Notes: a model not told the origin generated them from the letters alone. 64,000 nucleotides of DNA from Enchytraeus crypticus (GCA_905160935.1 CAJHZI010000743.1:1072001-1136000); one strand, 5' to 3'. Positions 1-12,634 are shown, counted from the first letter of the stretch. Program-made: numbers and translations.

Positions 1-322
1 CCACTACTTCAGGAAGTATTTAATGCTCTAGGGATGGTTGATTTAGCCATCTTTGAAGTTTAATTTTGATGCAAAACTTGACGTAAACTGCTAAGATTTG
101 CTTAAAAATTTGACGCAGCATTATGAATTACTCAAACCACAAGAGTCTTCATGCTACGATTTTGTTGCTATAGTTTAATTTTTTGTTGATGCAGATTAAC
201 TAATACATTAATGTCTGTTGAGATTTATGCAAATATGCAGAGCATTAGTTTTGAACTAATCTTATAAGCTGGTTTCTGGAAAACTGAGTGTAAGTTAATA
301 TTCTAATGTACTCCAATGCAAG

Positions 323-465
323 AGAATGGGATAGAGGAAGATCGAAATTGGGGATACTTGACGATATGACAACGCCTTCGAGCACAGAGACTAAGAGAAA
401 GCGGAAGCTAGAATTAGTTGAAAGGGTTCCATGCCATGGACCTGCTTGTAGGCAGTACTGAGCGT
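323..465 (+). mobile_element. LINE-C 3' end fragment
   Basis: A degenerate copy of the LINE-C terminus. It keeps the order seen in better copies: an arginine/glycine-rich stretch, then the end-of-ORF block, then CCATGGACCTGC and the terminal GTAGGCAGTACTGAG hairpin region. It is strongly decayed and lacks the long (GA)n tail. Assignment rests on comparison with the copies near 9.7, 43.1 and 53.6 kb. Confidence 0.55.
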
Positions 466-840
466 GCGACTATGACATAACGAATGATCAATGCCTACAT
501 AATAGAACAGTATAGAACAGTTCTACTTAAAAATTAAACCCTAACTATAATAGATAAGTGACCGATAGCCAGTTCAGTAAATTTCGCTTGGCTTGATCAA
601 TCAAAGCGTAATTTACTCACGTACCATCATCTGAATATAGCATAAATATACTCAGTCTAATAGCATCATCTAAAGATAGCATAATTACATGTATACTCAG
701 TCTAACAGCATTATCTGAAGAGAAGATAGCATAAATATACTCAGGCCAATAGCTTCAGAAATACCAGCTTGCCCACGAAAAGCAAACTAACAAATCTTAA
801 CTTCACGTTAAATTACTAACACTGCATTTTGCGATTTAGA

Positions 841-935
841 CATATCTCTATCTCTCTCTATATCTCTAGTGTTCTGTCAAGTGGCGGATCCTAGGTACAT
901 ATTCCTACTCATACGAGAGTTAAAACATACATTAT
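841..935 (-). mobile_element. Family D repeat, 3' end fragment
   Basis: On the plus strand it reads (CT)-rich, then AGTGTTCTGTCAAGTGGCGGA, then GGTACATATTCCTACTC. This is the complement of the family D 3' end (tail, terminal hairpin, subterminal block). The remainder of the element is missing or too diverged to see. Confidence 0.6.
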
Positions 936-2845
936 ATAGTCAATATTATCATTCAATCAATAGATCAATTTTTAACTTTGAATGTCAAAACAATATTGAC
1001 AAGCCGGTCGGACAATGCAGTGATGTTACACAGTGGCTCACAATAAAAGAGATTAGCGGATTACGAGAAAGGTCTTGCACTTTGAGGCTATTGCATTACT
1101 ACAACCATCGATCAAAATTCTTATTTATGAAGCCTTCCATACTGCATCATACAAAAAAGTGGCAGAAAATATCATTGTGATTTTTATTAAACAATTACAC
1201 ATTTAACGATAATGTAATGCATATCAATTTCGCTAATTACTATTAATTAAGTTAACAGTTACTATCAAGATACCTATTTATATAGATATATTGATGATGA
1301 TGACTATTAAAGAATATCTTAAACGTCTGCATTTCTATAAACAATGACATGAGCAGATGTATACGTCAAGTCAATACGATATGACTTGGACCGCAAATAG
1401 AGTGTTAAAACAATTATATCTTAGTGAAAGCGTTACTAAAATGTTAGAAATATCTAACCTCCATGGACTTTAAAAATGTTTCGAAACAAAGTCTATATAA
1501 AAATAACAAATAAGATTTAGTCGCAGAATGTTATTCGTGTTCCTTTAATTTTGAATTTCGTACAGTCCTCCAATCGTTTATTTTTGAAAGTTTTTAGCTC
1601 CTGCTTTGGTGATTTTCGCAAGAGATGCAATTTAGAAACGATCGATCTAAATGGAGGCAATACACTTAAGCTCCGGATTTGGTGAACAATACAGCAGTTT
1701 GCCAGAGTCAAATACATCCGTTCTAAATCGATATCGAACTGCTGTACCAAAAATACGAAACTCTTTTAATATGTTTGCAACTTTACATCAAGGTAAGGTG
1801 TCAATATGGAAACAGTAATGTATTGAGTCTCCTGTTATATGATCCTTATTCCCCAAAATACATGGCAGTAAGAACAAAACAAGAAATGAAAAATAATAAC
1901 GAACAGAATAACAGAAAGTACGGAATAATTTATATAAAATGCTAAACCATCACATTTGTAGATGACAGGCCTATTGGAACTCGCTCTATCCTAACAAATG
2001 TAACACATTTTAAGACTACGATCGAAGTAAGGTGCTCGGTGCTTAACATAAGAAGAATTAATACGAGTCATGAGCTATAGATATTGAAAAGAATAAAACA
2101 TTCGCCCGTGACACCTACAGTTTATATTTTCACATAAGAGCATTAAGACATATCATTACGAGAGCTTCTCAAAAGATACAAGTCCATCAAGGTTGCACGA
2201 TGGAGGATGCTGGTTTAGCATTGTTTAAAATTAGAGGCATACATTGCTGCTCTATCCCACATCCGCTGAAATCTTTTCTCTCTCAATTCGAAGGCCGTAC
2301 ACGGTGGGACCACCACATGTGGTTTCCACGTGTAGTGGATGGTTAGCCTATAAGAAGACTGAAGACTAGAAGTGTATCCAAGGTCACAAAAAATAAAAAT
2401 GGGTTAGGCGGAATTCAAAGTCAGTGTCATATCTCAAAAGCACGTTAGAGACGGGTCGAGCACTGGGTTCGGGCCAGAAACGCTCTGTAACCTTTAAGCT
2501 CAAGATTGCGGTATTCTTACTAATCTCGTTTGCTTATTTATTTTCATATTAAGTATGTTTGCATTAAGAGCCATTAGTGACGAGATAATCAAATAATGCA
2601 GTGTGCAAGTAAAAAAGATTTCTAAAGGCTATCGAGCCACAGCGCACTTTTAACCGTACTGTGCAATACCAAGCATAACTGTATTATACTATAACAAACA
2701 AACAAAAATTGTTCTCGTATATTTCTATTGTTGCATTTACTAGGCAGCGTGAATTTAGAAAACTCTAAGAGATCGATTAGCTAATTTTGGAGTCCATTTA
2801 AATAAATAGCTGTTGCAAAGAAGCTACACGTATTTCATTCCAACA

Positions 2846-2950
2846 CTATCATATCTAATATCATATCATATCATATCATATCATATCCAGCGTATCATAT
2901 CATATGATATGATATCATGAAAGTAATCATATCCAATATCATATCATATA
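2846..2950. repeat. TATCA pentanucleotide repeat with inverted half
   Basis: A run of (ATCAT)n changes orientation near 2893-2916, where TATCATATCATATGATATGA reads as its own complement. The array can therefore fold back on itself. Confidence 0.8.
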
Positions 2951-4767
2951 TAGGGCTAGTCAAGAAGTTTAAATACAATAACCACCGTGATTGTATAAAT
3001 TTAGTAACGTCCTACTGCAGCATCTCGCTCGATCCGATGATGGGCAGTGTGCAAAAGTTCGGCCGAAGTTCTACAAAACTAATTATACATGCATATATTT
3101 TCTGCTTCTGCGGATCTAGTGATATTTTCTAGGCGACAGAACAATCTCCGTAAGCATGAATTTGAGTCATATATGAAAATGGACTCACACGTTCTGACAA
3201 TGTACATGTATATGGAAGCGTTGAAAAGCTCGTTAACTTTTCTGATAAATAATTATTTTGTTTCCTGGGACATTTGGCTGTATTTAAAATAATCAAATCT
3301 GTAAAATTCTGAGTTTCTATTTGTCTTGAATTGTGGATTGATTTATTTTAAATAAATACACATTTATATAATTACAGTTCAGTGCCAAGCATTTTTAAGT
3401 ATTAACCTAACTAATAAGCTTTATAATATTGGTAGCATTATGTTTTTGAGAATTTGCACGTTAATATGTTTTCAAACGCAGAAATTGTAGGTTAACATTC
3501 AGCTAAATTTTTTACATAGAACTCTTGCTCATATTTCAGACCCAACAAAAAATTTCTAGAGTTGTCTAAGTTGTCATTCAAAATCTTCTTAAAGTGGAAA
3601 GCAAAGTCAGCTGTCATACAAGCACTTTAAACCAAACGTTATATTTTGCCAGGCACAAAGCTAATTTTCATTTAAAGTTTTAAAAACATTTTCTCAAATA
3701 TATTTGGACAAGAATTACAATGGCGGATCTTATAACTCAAAGACAATGAATTCATGATAGACACTATTGAAAGACGACTTCAATATATGCAACGCAAGGT
3801 GAAATAAAATTAGCCACGTCTAGATTTCAAGAAGCTCTTCTACATCTGACGTTTCGTTTAGCAAACAGTAATGACCTTAGGTGTGTAAACTTGAGTATAA
3901 GAGAACGAGTTAGCTGAATGTTTTCAAGATACTTACTGCAGCAATTAAGACACTTTAGAATATTATAGTTCACTTGATTTAAATAGAAGACCCATCATCC
4001 TTCAAAACTACTCACGCCCACAGGCAGCCTAAAATATGTATGTATATTCGATCAGCATTTAATCGATTGTAAATTGATTAATAATTCGAAGAGTTTTGCA
4101 TATGAGTGTAACACTGAAGTACGATCACGAAGAAGAAGCTCAATATGACGCATCAGTACATACTGGCTGCAACAATGTTAGAAATGATGGTGGAAGAAGT
4201 AAATGAGAGGGCGACATTGTAGACAAAAGTCTAAGCCAAAAACATAATAAAATCTGTCTGTTAATTTTAACGTTCAATGATTTAAAGTGTCCCTTTAAAG
4301 TTTCCCTTTTATTTCTGATCACGTAAAAAAGGTTTAGTTTGGTATCAAAGAGCAAACAGAAATTAGTAAAAACAGCGCCTGTTGAAGTCCTTCAAATGTA
4401 ACGTCATCTCTAATAATTCATTAGTGCTTTTAATATGGTGCATATACTGCATATTAGAAAAGTATTATTTGCCTTTCAATTATTCGCATCGTTTATATAT
4501 ATATAGACTTGTATATCCAGTATAACATGCAGGCATAAAACTATCATTTACTAATTTGCATTCTAGACGTATATGTGGATTACCTAGACCTCTAGCGAAG
4601 TCCGTACAATTTCTAGTTTCATGTAGCAGCATGATAAGAACTCCCAGGAGTAAGAAGGCCTAAAGCGCTTTATCCAGTCAGTCAAATATCGAATTGTTGC
4701 TACGAGAAGTGAAAGTGAGTTATAGGAGACCCATGGGTCCAGGATGAATTATTGTACCGAGTCCTAC
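2951..4767. other. Intergenic/intronic DNA, nothing recognised
   Basis: AT-rich unique sequence. No ORF with a recognisable product, no RNA gene and no clear transposon terminus is seen. Confidence 0.5.
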
Positions 4768-5120
4768 AGACAACTGTGTGAGACATACAAATACGTGTAA
4801 ATACAGAACGATTTACATGTATGTATGTGTCAGCTATACCAGTATGGCATATACTTGTGTACATGTACAATAAATAAAAACGACATAATGATTATTCGGT
4901 GAGACACGTATGGCATTAATAAATTAGTCATATAGTCTGTCTATAAAATCCTTCTAGAAAGGGTTATATAGAAAGTCATATAGACAACTGTGTGAGACAT
5001 ACAAATGCGTTTAAATACAGAATGATATACATGTTTGTGTACGTCCATTATATACCAGTATATCAAATTGAGTAAATGACACATAAATGTGTACAAGTAT
5101 AATAAATAAGTACTACAATG
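4768..5120. repeat. Diverged 214-bp tandem duplication
   Basis: A block beginning AGACAACTGTGTGAGACATA at 4768 recurs at 4982. The following positions stay alignable, including shared ACATACAAATNCGT and AATACAGAA motifs, then decay. Two old tandem units are the simplest reading. Short open frames on the minus strand here are by-products. Confidence 0.65.
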
Positions 5121-7366
5121 ATATTTCTGTAACGAACTAATACATAATGATATTCTGGTGTGATATAAAATTATATCCAATTAAATGTCTGGCAAACATG
5201 AAAAATATACTCAGTTACATATGTGACACATAATGTACATGTAAAACATTCAGAAAAATGGATGGCTAAAATGAAACATAAACAACATTGTATATCAGCC
5301 AATGAAAAATTTATTGACAAAATAAGTAAAATACAGAATAATATATAAAATTCACTATTAATATAACATACCAAAAATTAATTAAGAAATTAGACAAAAA
5401 AGAAAAATTAGACGGTGAAAGCCATGACTCGAACTTTGCCTATGACCTGAGACACAAATCGATAATTAATATACTGTCAGACTTTTTCTAATTCCTTACT
5501 CCAATTTAACAACTATTCATACAAAAATGTGCACTCAAATTTCATGGATGCCGATATGTCAGAGATTGAACTTTATAGATATTGATTAAACATGCCATGC
5601 CAGTATTTTGAAAAATAGAAATATTATTTTAAAATAGTAGAACAAAAAATCACAAGTACAAGCAAAAGTATCAACTAATCGATCAAAACTACATGGATAA
5701 ACCAGTAACAGCATCTACAAAAGCCGTAAAAACGGCAATAATAAATTAAAATTATGACAGAAGGAATATGTAGCAAGAGCGAAAAACGGTGCAAACAATC
5801 GGTTTTGGACGATCAGAAGTCTATTTGTTTGAGGATGAGGGGATAATTTGAATCATTTATCTTCACTGTTCAATGAAAGGCTGTTATATCGAGACGTAGC
5901 TGGAAGATGAATGCGATGCTAAGCGTTGTGACTGTGAAATCGTTCCTTGACTAAGATTGATATGCCCGGAACTGGAAAAAAATATAATCCGGTGAAGTTA
6001 GAAATGAATTTTTGGGGTTTGCAACAAGTTTTATCTTTTGGAATGGCTTTCTGAAGCTCGGATTTGCACCGCTAAATAGTCTTTCTAGTTTTGTTCGAGG
6101 GTTTGGATTGGTTTTGAATGCAAAGTATTCGAACGCATAAAGAATAACAATAGTTTAGTACTTAAATTGCATTTTATTTAGACTTTATTTTTTATTAACA
6201 AATATTAAACATAAAATATAGAACTGTGCACATATTTAAATAAAAAAGATAATAGAATAGACTTTTCATGGGGCTTTAATACTCCTTTAATGTATTTATA
6301 CGTTAGAGTGGGCATCAATTCCCCTTACCACACACAAGCAACTTCTATTCCATAGAATTCTAGTACACTCTCGCAAGGATAATGAGCAGCTAATTTAAAT
6401 CTTTTCTCTTCATCTTTCATAATTCATCACTTTTAAACAAGTATTGTTAGAGTCAAAGGGTTCTTTTAGATTATTCGTGCTTGAGGGACTGCCTATTCCA
6501 GCTACCTATTTAGATGTATTTTAGAATTAGATTTAATTAATCAAATCGTAAACGTATAGTATAAACAACAATTATTAATAATATCATTAGTAATCATAAT
6601 AACGAATATCAATTAATCTCATTAATTTTAATTAGTTAATTATTTAATTAGTTATTGTTAGTCAACAGTTGTCATGAAAACATTTTGTGTTTATAGCAAA
6701 TTGCTATAAATTATGCCACATTGAAATATTAATTAATCAATTAATTAACGCTATCAATGGCCCGAGGCACAATTTGATAAGCGATAGTTCTACTATCTCG
6801 CCTACAGACGCACAAAGGTTACATCATTCAATTAATGTTGTCAACCAGTAGCCAGTCACGACACCTTGATTATATTTTTATGATGCCTTTATATTGATTT
6901 ATTTATTTATTTAAAATTTCAATTTGCATAGCAATCATACAATGTAACGCAAATAATTGAATAGCACATAATTGCAAAATCAGGGTTAGCCCAAAGCACT
7001 AGGTACTTATAGGGACCCGTATACGATTAAAATATATATAGAATACCTATCAGTATCGTGAATATTGAAAGTCAAAGCATTGATAATAGAACATAAAACA
7101 AATATACTGAATTTAGTAGCATTTCCATAAAACATCCCAGCAATAAAAGAAACTTGAATGCACAACTGTATTGGCATTTGTTTTTCAGTAATTGATAATA
7201 CCCTGACGATGTATTGACGATTCGTTAATAATTCCTTTATGACGATGCACCATTAAACACTGATGCTACAATAATGGCGCCGGTTGTAAGATGAATTAAC
7301 ATATTCATTCTTCGTTGCTTAAAATATCAATGAATTCATTAATAAACGTAGTTTAGCGGTTTCCCG
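5121..7366. other. AT-rich DNA without genes
   Basis: Very AT-rich, with TTAATTA-type low complexity around 6530-6760. No transposon terminus or ORF of interest is visible. Confidence 0.5.
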
Positions 7367-7755
7367 TGTTGTGCTCGTCCCCGTGTTGTACTCGCGTGTG
7401 GTTGGACCACTGCAGACTAGGGCAACCGCAAACAATCTGCCGCGTGTACGTAAGAGGCGACTAAAGGCAGGAGCTGAGGATGGCAATAGGGGACTCACCT
7501 CACCATTAAATATTTTTCCCCAGGATTAAATGGCAATTAACCCACATAACTGAGGAAGGCAACGGAAAACCATCTCAGAAGCCACATTTTTCCCAAGCTA
7601 TAGGCTACATAAGGCATGAATAAGGCATAGACTTTGTGAAGGGATTAACTTGTTGATCTAAGGAGTGCTCTTATTGAGCAAGAAAGCAGACTTTGAGTAT
7701 GAATATGTACCTTGAACCTGACACTTGGCAGTGCACTGAAGAAGAAGAGAAGTGG
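7367..7755 (+). mobile_element. Family D non-autonomous repeat, longest copy
   Basis: The most complete family D copy. Blocks in order: a GC-rich head, a segment around GTAAGAGGCGACTAAAGGC, GGGGACTCACCTCACCATT, CCCAGGATTAAATGG, GAGGAAGGCAACGGAAAACC, CCCAAGCTATAGGCTACATA, GTATGAATATGTACCTTGAA, and a 3' hairpin (CCTGACACTTGGCAGTGCAC) followed by GAAGAAGAAGAGAAG. It has no coding capacity. The head is not matched by other copies in the window, so the exact 5' end is uncertain. The 3' hairpin and (GA)n-like tail match LINE-C, which suggests mobilisation by that LINE. Confidence 0.75.
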
Positions 7756-8867
7756 TTTCATGAATCAATTATTGAAAGTGAAATTACATGTGCATGATAC
7801 TTGAAAATGACAAAATTGAAGTAGAAAGTTATCGGGTAGATAGATAATAAATTTATATTTAAAATAGCAGCCGTTACTCTACAATTGCTTTCAAGTTATT
7901 AATTCTAAAAGCAGACGTCATTATTAGTTTATTGATTAAGTGTATGCTTGTGTCTATTTTTTTTCAGCACCACGTATGTGTTTACTTGCATGATTGTATT
8001 GTAGTTTGTTTCTTGTCTTGCTACCTGAATGGTGAAATAAAAGCTATATATATTATCCGCTTTTCAACTCAATGTACAGTGGCTGACTTAGAATTTTGAA
8101 AAAAATAAAATTTAATTCGGCGCGGGAAACTTGAGGCCTGAAGGTCGCATTTTTACATGTGGCGGATACAGTACTTAATATAATTACTCTTACAAAATAT
8201 TATCCTTGGCAGGACGACCTACTCAAAGGCGGCGAACAGTCTGTCATTAATCTTCTCGACTTTCAGTCAAATTGCTTTTTCTAGCTTTTTATTACACAAC
8301 ATTTAACACAGATGCTTTCCCGACAGGACGATAAAAGTTGCATGAGTGGAAGTTAACCAAAGTAATTAAATGTGCCCAGAGGAAATGCAATAGAAATACC
8401 ACTCGCTTTCACTGTGCAGAAGATCCGTTGTTTATAGGAGATGAAAGAAAAGAGGTATAAAGGTAAGACAGAGCAATGAGACGTTTTCTAAAAGATAAAT
8501 AATGGAACGACTAGTTCAACTGTAACGTATTTATTAACATACACACCATAACATGATTACACTCATATTAAAGAGATACGTATAAATAACTTAAATAAGT
8601 AATTACTTAATTAGTGTAGTATACAATACATTTCAATGGACTAGGTTGCAATGAAAAACTATACGGTGCTACGCAATGTTTATTTCTAATTTTAAGCGAT
8701 AGAAAACATTCCAATATTAAACTTCGTTATTGGTGCATAATAAAAACTTAAATATATTTGACTACGATTTACTCAATAAATATTTATCAATCGTTTGCTT
8801 CAAATCTTCTACGTAATTTCAAATCCAAGACCCAAACACACACTGACGCACAAATACTACTCTTTCC
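7756..8867. other. Intergenic/intronic DNA, nothing recognised
   Basis: Unique AT-rich sequence between two repeats. No coding, RNA or transposon signature is seen. Confidence 0.45.
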
Positions 8868-8992
8868 TTGGCCAGAGCCGATGGCTTGTTGTCAAATTGT
8901 GCGACAGCAGATCAGTAGGTGCAGGGTTCAAATCCAGTGCTCTCCCCGTCACTGGCATTCTACCGTGAAGCGAAACCAACGTTAAAATTCGC
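8868..8992 (+). mobile_element. tRNA-derived SINE (SINE-A, subtype 1)
   Basis: The head resembles a tRNA: a box-A-like AGCCGATGGCTTGTTGTC is followed by a canonical box B, GGTTCAAATCC. The body continues CCCCGTCACTGGCA and ends CAACGTTAAA. It is the same family as copies near 9.5, 16.7, 27.0, 30.8, 35.4 and 38.1 kb, and subtype 2 near 25.7, 55.9 and 59.5 kb. Such elements carry an internal Pol III promoter and depend on a LINE for movement. Confidence 0.85.
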
Positions 8993-9237
8993 TTTAGCAA
9001 TATCTCTATTAAAACTCAGTTACGGTTGTCAATTGTTGAAATCTTCCGGGAATTTATGTAACAAATTTATCTGCCGTTAAATTTCGCATCTAAATGAAGC
9101 GAAAACCATCTATCAGAGAGGTCTTAAAAGGTCCTTTTGAGATGTCAGATTCTTGTCCATTAAATAACTTTTATTTTGGACCTTTGGTTTGGTATTGCTT
9201 CTATATTAAATGCTACCATGTTAACTTGTTAGAAAAT

Positions 9238-9330
9238 AACAATAAAGGTTTCACGTCCGTTTCCTCAACTAAGGATGATGTCAGGGACGTCCCAACAGCA
9301 CACAGTACTACACAGCACACTGTTACTTAG
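9238..9330 (-). mobile_element. LINE-L type 3' end
   Basis: On the plus strand it reads AATAAAGGTTTCACGTCCGT, then AAGGATGATGTCAGGGACGT, then a CACAGTACTACACAG block. Read on the minus strand this is a 3' terminus ending ACGTGAAACCTTTATT. The same tail recurs at 12.5, 17.0, 18.5, 21.3, 36.3 and 49.9 kb, and in the opposite orientation at 27.3 and 54.4 kb. Confidence 0.7.
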
Positions 9331-9440
9331 TGTAAAACATTCCAACGCTTCTGTCCATGATGCACTGGGAAGATTTTCTAAACTGTTAGTAAAAGTTATA
9401 GGATCGTTTCACGCCAGGTTTCTGTCTCTGTCCTGAATGC

Positions 9441-9532
9441 ATATCAGTGACTGGAAAAGCACTGGATTTTAATCTTGAACCTACTGATCCTCAGTAGGAA
9501 AACTAACCGATATGCTATCGCTCAGCCAAGTG
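9441..9532 (-). mobile_element. SINE-A fragment, decayed
   Basis: Reads CAGTGACTGGAAAAGCACTGG, then a mutated box B complement (TTTTAATCTTGAACC), then TACTGATCC and a terminal CAGCCAAG. This is the antisense of SINE-A. It has several substitutions and a small internal change. Confidence 0.6.
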
Positions 9533-9629
9533 TTGCAATTTAAAATAAAGTAATACGAAATATTAAATCATATTATGTGACAATTAAGAAATATACATGT
9601 GTGCATGTAAAATATATATATATCATTAA

Positions 9630-9872
9630 TGTATTAAGAAATAGGAAGAAGAGTAGGATAGGACAAATTCTAAGGGGTGAAAGTCTATTAATAGAGGTTA
9701 TAGAATGTAGAATGGAAGAAAAAAGAAGCAGAGGCGGGTCAAGATTAGGCATGTTGAATGATTTAAAGATCCACTCATCTGTGGACATGAAGAGGTAAGT
9801 GAAGACAGAAAAGAGTGAATGCGTTATATACCATGGACCTGCCAGTAGGCAGTGCACTAGGAGAGAGATAGT
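9630..9872 (+). mobile_element. LINE-C 3' end (C-terminal ORF + 3' UTR)
   Basis: The frame encodes a C-terminal LINE polypeptide with the pattern VLRNRKKSRIGQILRGESLL, an arginine/glycine-rich stretch, then RLGMLNDLKIHSSVDMKR. This is followed by a decayed 'RYIPWTC-stop' end and the 3' UTR CCAGTAGGCAGTGCACTAGG plus a short (GA)n. RIGxILRGESLL and G(R/S)RLGMLDDLK patterns are typical of the end of non-LTR retrotransposon reverse-transcriptase ORFs. It is 5'-truncated, as is usual. The minus-strand open frame over this region is its shadow. Confidence 0.75.
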
Positions 9873-9920
9873 GTGATGAAATGCGATAAGCGTTCGTAAA
9901 AGTAAATACACGGCGAACAC

Positions 9921-10937
9921 ATTAAATCGCGCAGGACCTTTAGTTGCAGCTCACAGTAAGCTGTACTATCCAGAATTCCATTAACTTAAACAATTTCTGT
10001 CAACAGTATTAATTAATGCAAAGAAAATGCATTTCAAACTGCCATCTCTAACGATTAACATCAACAAGCGACAGCATGACAGAGTATTTACGCCGCATTG
10101 CGAACACTACGACCGATGATCTTGCGAACAAATATAAATGACAAAGCGGACTAAGAATCGTCATGAAAGACTATGCGGCGGATCACGCGAGAATCCTGTT
10201 CAGCGGGCGGGTTGATGCTAATTAGGAGAATTGCGCCCGAAGCCAGGGGACAGATCGATTGTTTGTGAATGTGCTAGAAATAATTAAATCACAAGCACGG
10301 CGGGGCTCTGTACAGCAAATGAGCTGCGGAGACTAGAAGCTCTTAGCGCCACAAACAGATGAGGCTTGAGTTTTCTCCAGCCCTAAGTTTCCATTCAATA
10401 GTCCCCAGTTAGATTTTGGTCCCCCGAACCGTTAAAATTTCCCAGCAAAGTAATTTGATATTTTAAAAAGCTACTTGAGGGGTGAGTGGGACACCGAATA
10501 GAATCTAGGCGGAACCAAAACCAGGCGGAATGGAAACTAGGTCATATTGGACTATACATGTAAACATTGTAAAGGTAGGTCGCTATACGAATGGGTGTGG
10601 AATGGATATATCAGTGATGGATGACAAATCCATTTCTCGAAGTCGTAATAAATAAAAAATTTCGCTTGCTTTTTATTGGCTAAAATCCCCCAATGAATAA
10701 AGTAAAATAGAGAGCAGCTAGTAAGAACATTAATCCACAGTATTGCCGATGTTGGTCGCGCAGAAACGGAATGAATTTACGGAACTACGCACTGCTGGAA
10801 AACTTGATGGCATTCAACAGATGTCCAGAACCGCTTTCATTCGTATAAAAAACCAACGAAAACATTTTCTACAGTCGATGGAAATAATACAGCAATTGAT
10901 AATGGGAGATCATCTACGAGTAAAGTAAATTCCCTTC
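9921..10937. other. Unique DNA with a GC-richer patch
   Basis: No gene is recognised. Positions about 10130-10450 are clearly richer in G+C and CpG (for example GCGGCGGATCACGCG and CACGGCGGGGCTC) than the flanks. They match none of the repeat families seen here and are not open in any frame. A conserved non-coding or regulatory role is possible but unproven. Confidence 0.4.
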
Positions 10938-11080
10938 CTCTAGTGTTTTGCCAAGTTGCAGGTATAAATAAAGAGCAAACCATCGTTTAACGGGGTAATA
11001 GATGCACACATGACTAAGCCCTATCCATATCTTAATGTAGCCTATAGCTTGGGAAATAATATGGCTTCTGAGATCGATTA
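10938..11080 (-). mobile_element. Family D fragment with internal change
   Basis: Plus-strand order: TAGTGTTTTGCCAAGTTGCA (3' hairpin complement), an unrelated or highly diverged 60-bp stretch, then CCTATCCATATCTTAATGTA, AGCCTATAGCTTGGGAAAT and ATGGCTTCTGAG. These are family D subterminal and central blocks in antisense orientation. Confidence 0.7.
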
Positions 11081-12329
11081 TTTTGGCATTCATCATTTAT
11101 TGCTCTGTCGCCACTTACGACACGTGCAGTTTACGATAGTTTACTTTAGTGACCCGGACACAACAAGAGGAAATTATAAAGCAATTAATTAATTATAATG
11201 GAAAAGTATAATATAGAACTATAATGCTAAAAAAAGCTACTGTTAATATCAGTTTCCTCACCCGAAAGTGATGTCATGCGATGTTTATATAAACATCACA
11301 GCCATAGTTAGCTTCTCCGTTTTGAGCACAACTAAGTTCACATTAACATTATGAAGTTTCTTATTTGGTTTTTTGGTGGGATTGTCTGGTTAATCAGTTG
11401 ACAGATAATTTTCTCAGAATCGAGAGGATGAGGTTCGAAACTCAGGGATCACTAAATTCAAAAACAGATTCTTAAAGAGAGTAAATCGGTAATGTACTCT
11501 ATCACTTGTGCCACTTAAAAAAGTAGACGAATGAAGAGTTAAGAAATTGACTGCATTAACATGATTCCTCCTTACCACAAGACAATACTGTAACTACGTG
11601 TTTGATTACTTTGGCTATTCATACGCCTGAGTACATTTAAATATAACCGAGTTAACACAATATTAGCCTATTGGATTGACATTATTTACGGTGCGAATGA
11701 CTGTTGAAATACTAATTTCCGTTCATATTGTAAACGAAAGACCTTTCAAGCTCATTGCGTGACTTAGCAGTCCGGAAATGCTTGGAGAAATGTTATTTAA
11801 ATCCTTGTTTCAACAAAACTAACGTCACAAGTCTCTCAGAGTCAAATGGTCCTTACATTGCAGGTGCAAATGCATGTCTGGTCGTTAATAGAAAACTCAA
11901 CTTCGCGCGTGTCATAATATATTACACTCCTAAATATAATTTTTAAAATTTATGGTTCCATTACTCCATTTAAAGAAGCAATAATTCATTAAAAGCAATT
12001 AGATATTAAATCAAGTAGCCTATCATTTAACATCAAAGTTTTGGGAAAGTACAGTCTTTGACTCTTTTTGTAATGAGATAAATATGCTGATTGATTAAGT
12101 GCTCTTTTGGAAGAGTGAAAGCACACTATGAATAGTAATATAAATCTTCGGCCTTTCCCGTACACTTAAGCGAGAATAGGACTTATGATTTTTAGTAAAT
12201 GGAAGAATTTTTACACGGAAATATTGTGCTACAGAGAAGCAACGTCCAGCGTTTGCTAATCCAAAAAATTAAAATATTAAAATATTGTAGCACTAAACTT
12301 TTCATACAAGTTCATTTAAATCTTCTATA
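11081..12329. other. Intergenic/intronic DNA, nothing recognised
   Basis: AT-rich unique sequence. Short open frames of 60-63 codons (near 11010-11192 and 11755-11946) show no family signature and are probably random. Confidence 0.45.
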
Positions 12330-12604
12330 TAGATATAGGAGACGGGAAACCACCTTAGAATTCATATCATTCTCAAGCTATAAGGCTACATGAAGGTGTG
12401 GATAAGGCATAACCGCTTGTGAAGGGATTAACTCATTAATAAAAATAATGAAATAATAATAGTAATACAAATAATAAAGGTTTAACGTCCGTTTCCTCAT
12501 ACAAGGATGATGTCAGGGATGTCAACTAATCGCTCTATATGGAGCGTGAAAGCAGCATGTGAGTAGGAATATGTACCTTACCTGCCGCTTGGCAGAACAT
12601 CGTG

Positions 12605-12634
<30 letters not shown>
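12330..12634 (+). mobile_element. Family D copy interrupted by a LINE-L tail
   Basis: The left part reads GGAGACGGGAAACCACCTTA through GTGAAGGGATTAACTCATTA. The right part resumes with TCAACTAATCGCTC, then GTAGGAATATGTACCTTACC, a CTGCCGCTTGGCAG hairpin and (GA)n at about 12610-12634. The two halves are colinear with the intact copy at 7.4-7.8 kb. Between them lies about 85 bp of LINE-L 3' tail, a nested insertion. Confidence 0.75.
12437..12522 (-). mobile_element. LINE-L 3' tail nested in family D
   Basis: Reads AATAATAGTAATACAAATAA, AAAGGTTTAACGTCCGTTTC, then AAGGATGATGTCAGGGATG on the plus strand, so the (ATT)n-tailed 3' end points to the minus strand. It lies inside a family D copy and is therefore younger than that insertion. 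Confidence 0.7.

Larger units (their letters stand above)
1..2845. other. Intergenic/intronic DNA, no gene seen
   Basis: AT-rich sequence with stops in all frames. Apart from a LINE-C 3' fragment near 323-465 and a family D end near 841-935, I see only unique-looking sequence. A short imperfect hairpin with 13-nt arms and a TTT loop lies at 2310-2338. The longest open frames (about 70-100 codons) show no recognisable protein. Confidence 0.6.

Noticed and set aside
9573..9920. 115-codon minus-strand open frame
   Set aside because: It is the antisense of a LINE-C 3' end. The same shadow frames appear over other LINE-C copies.
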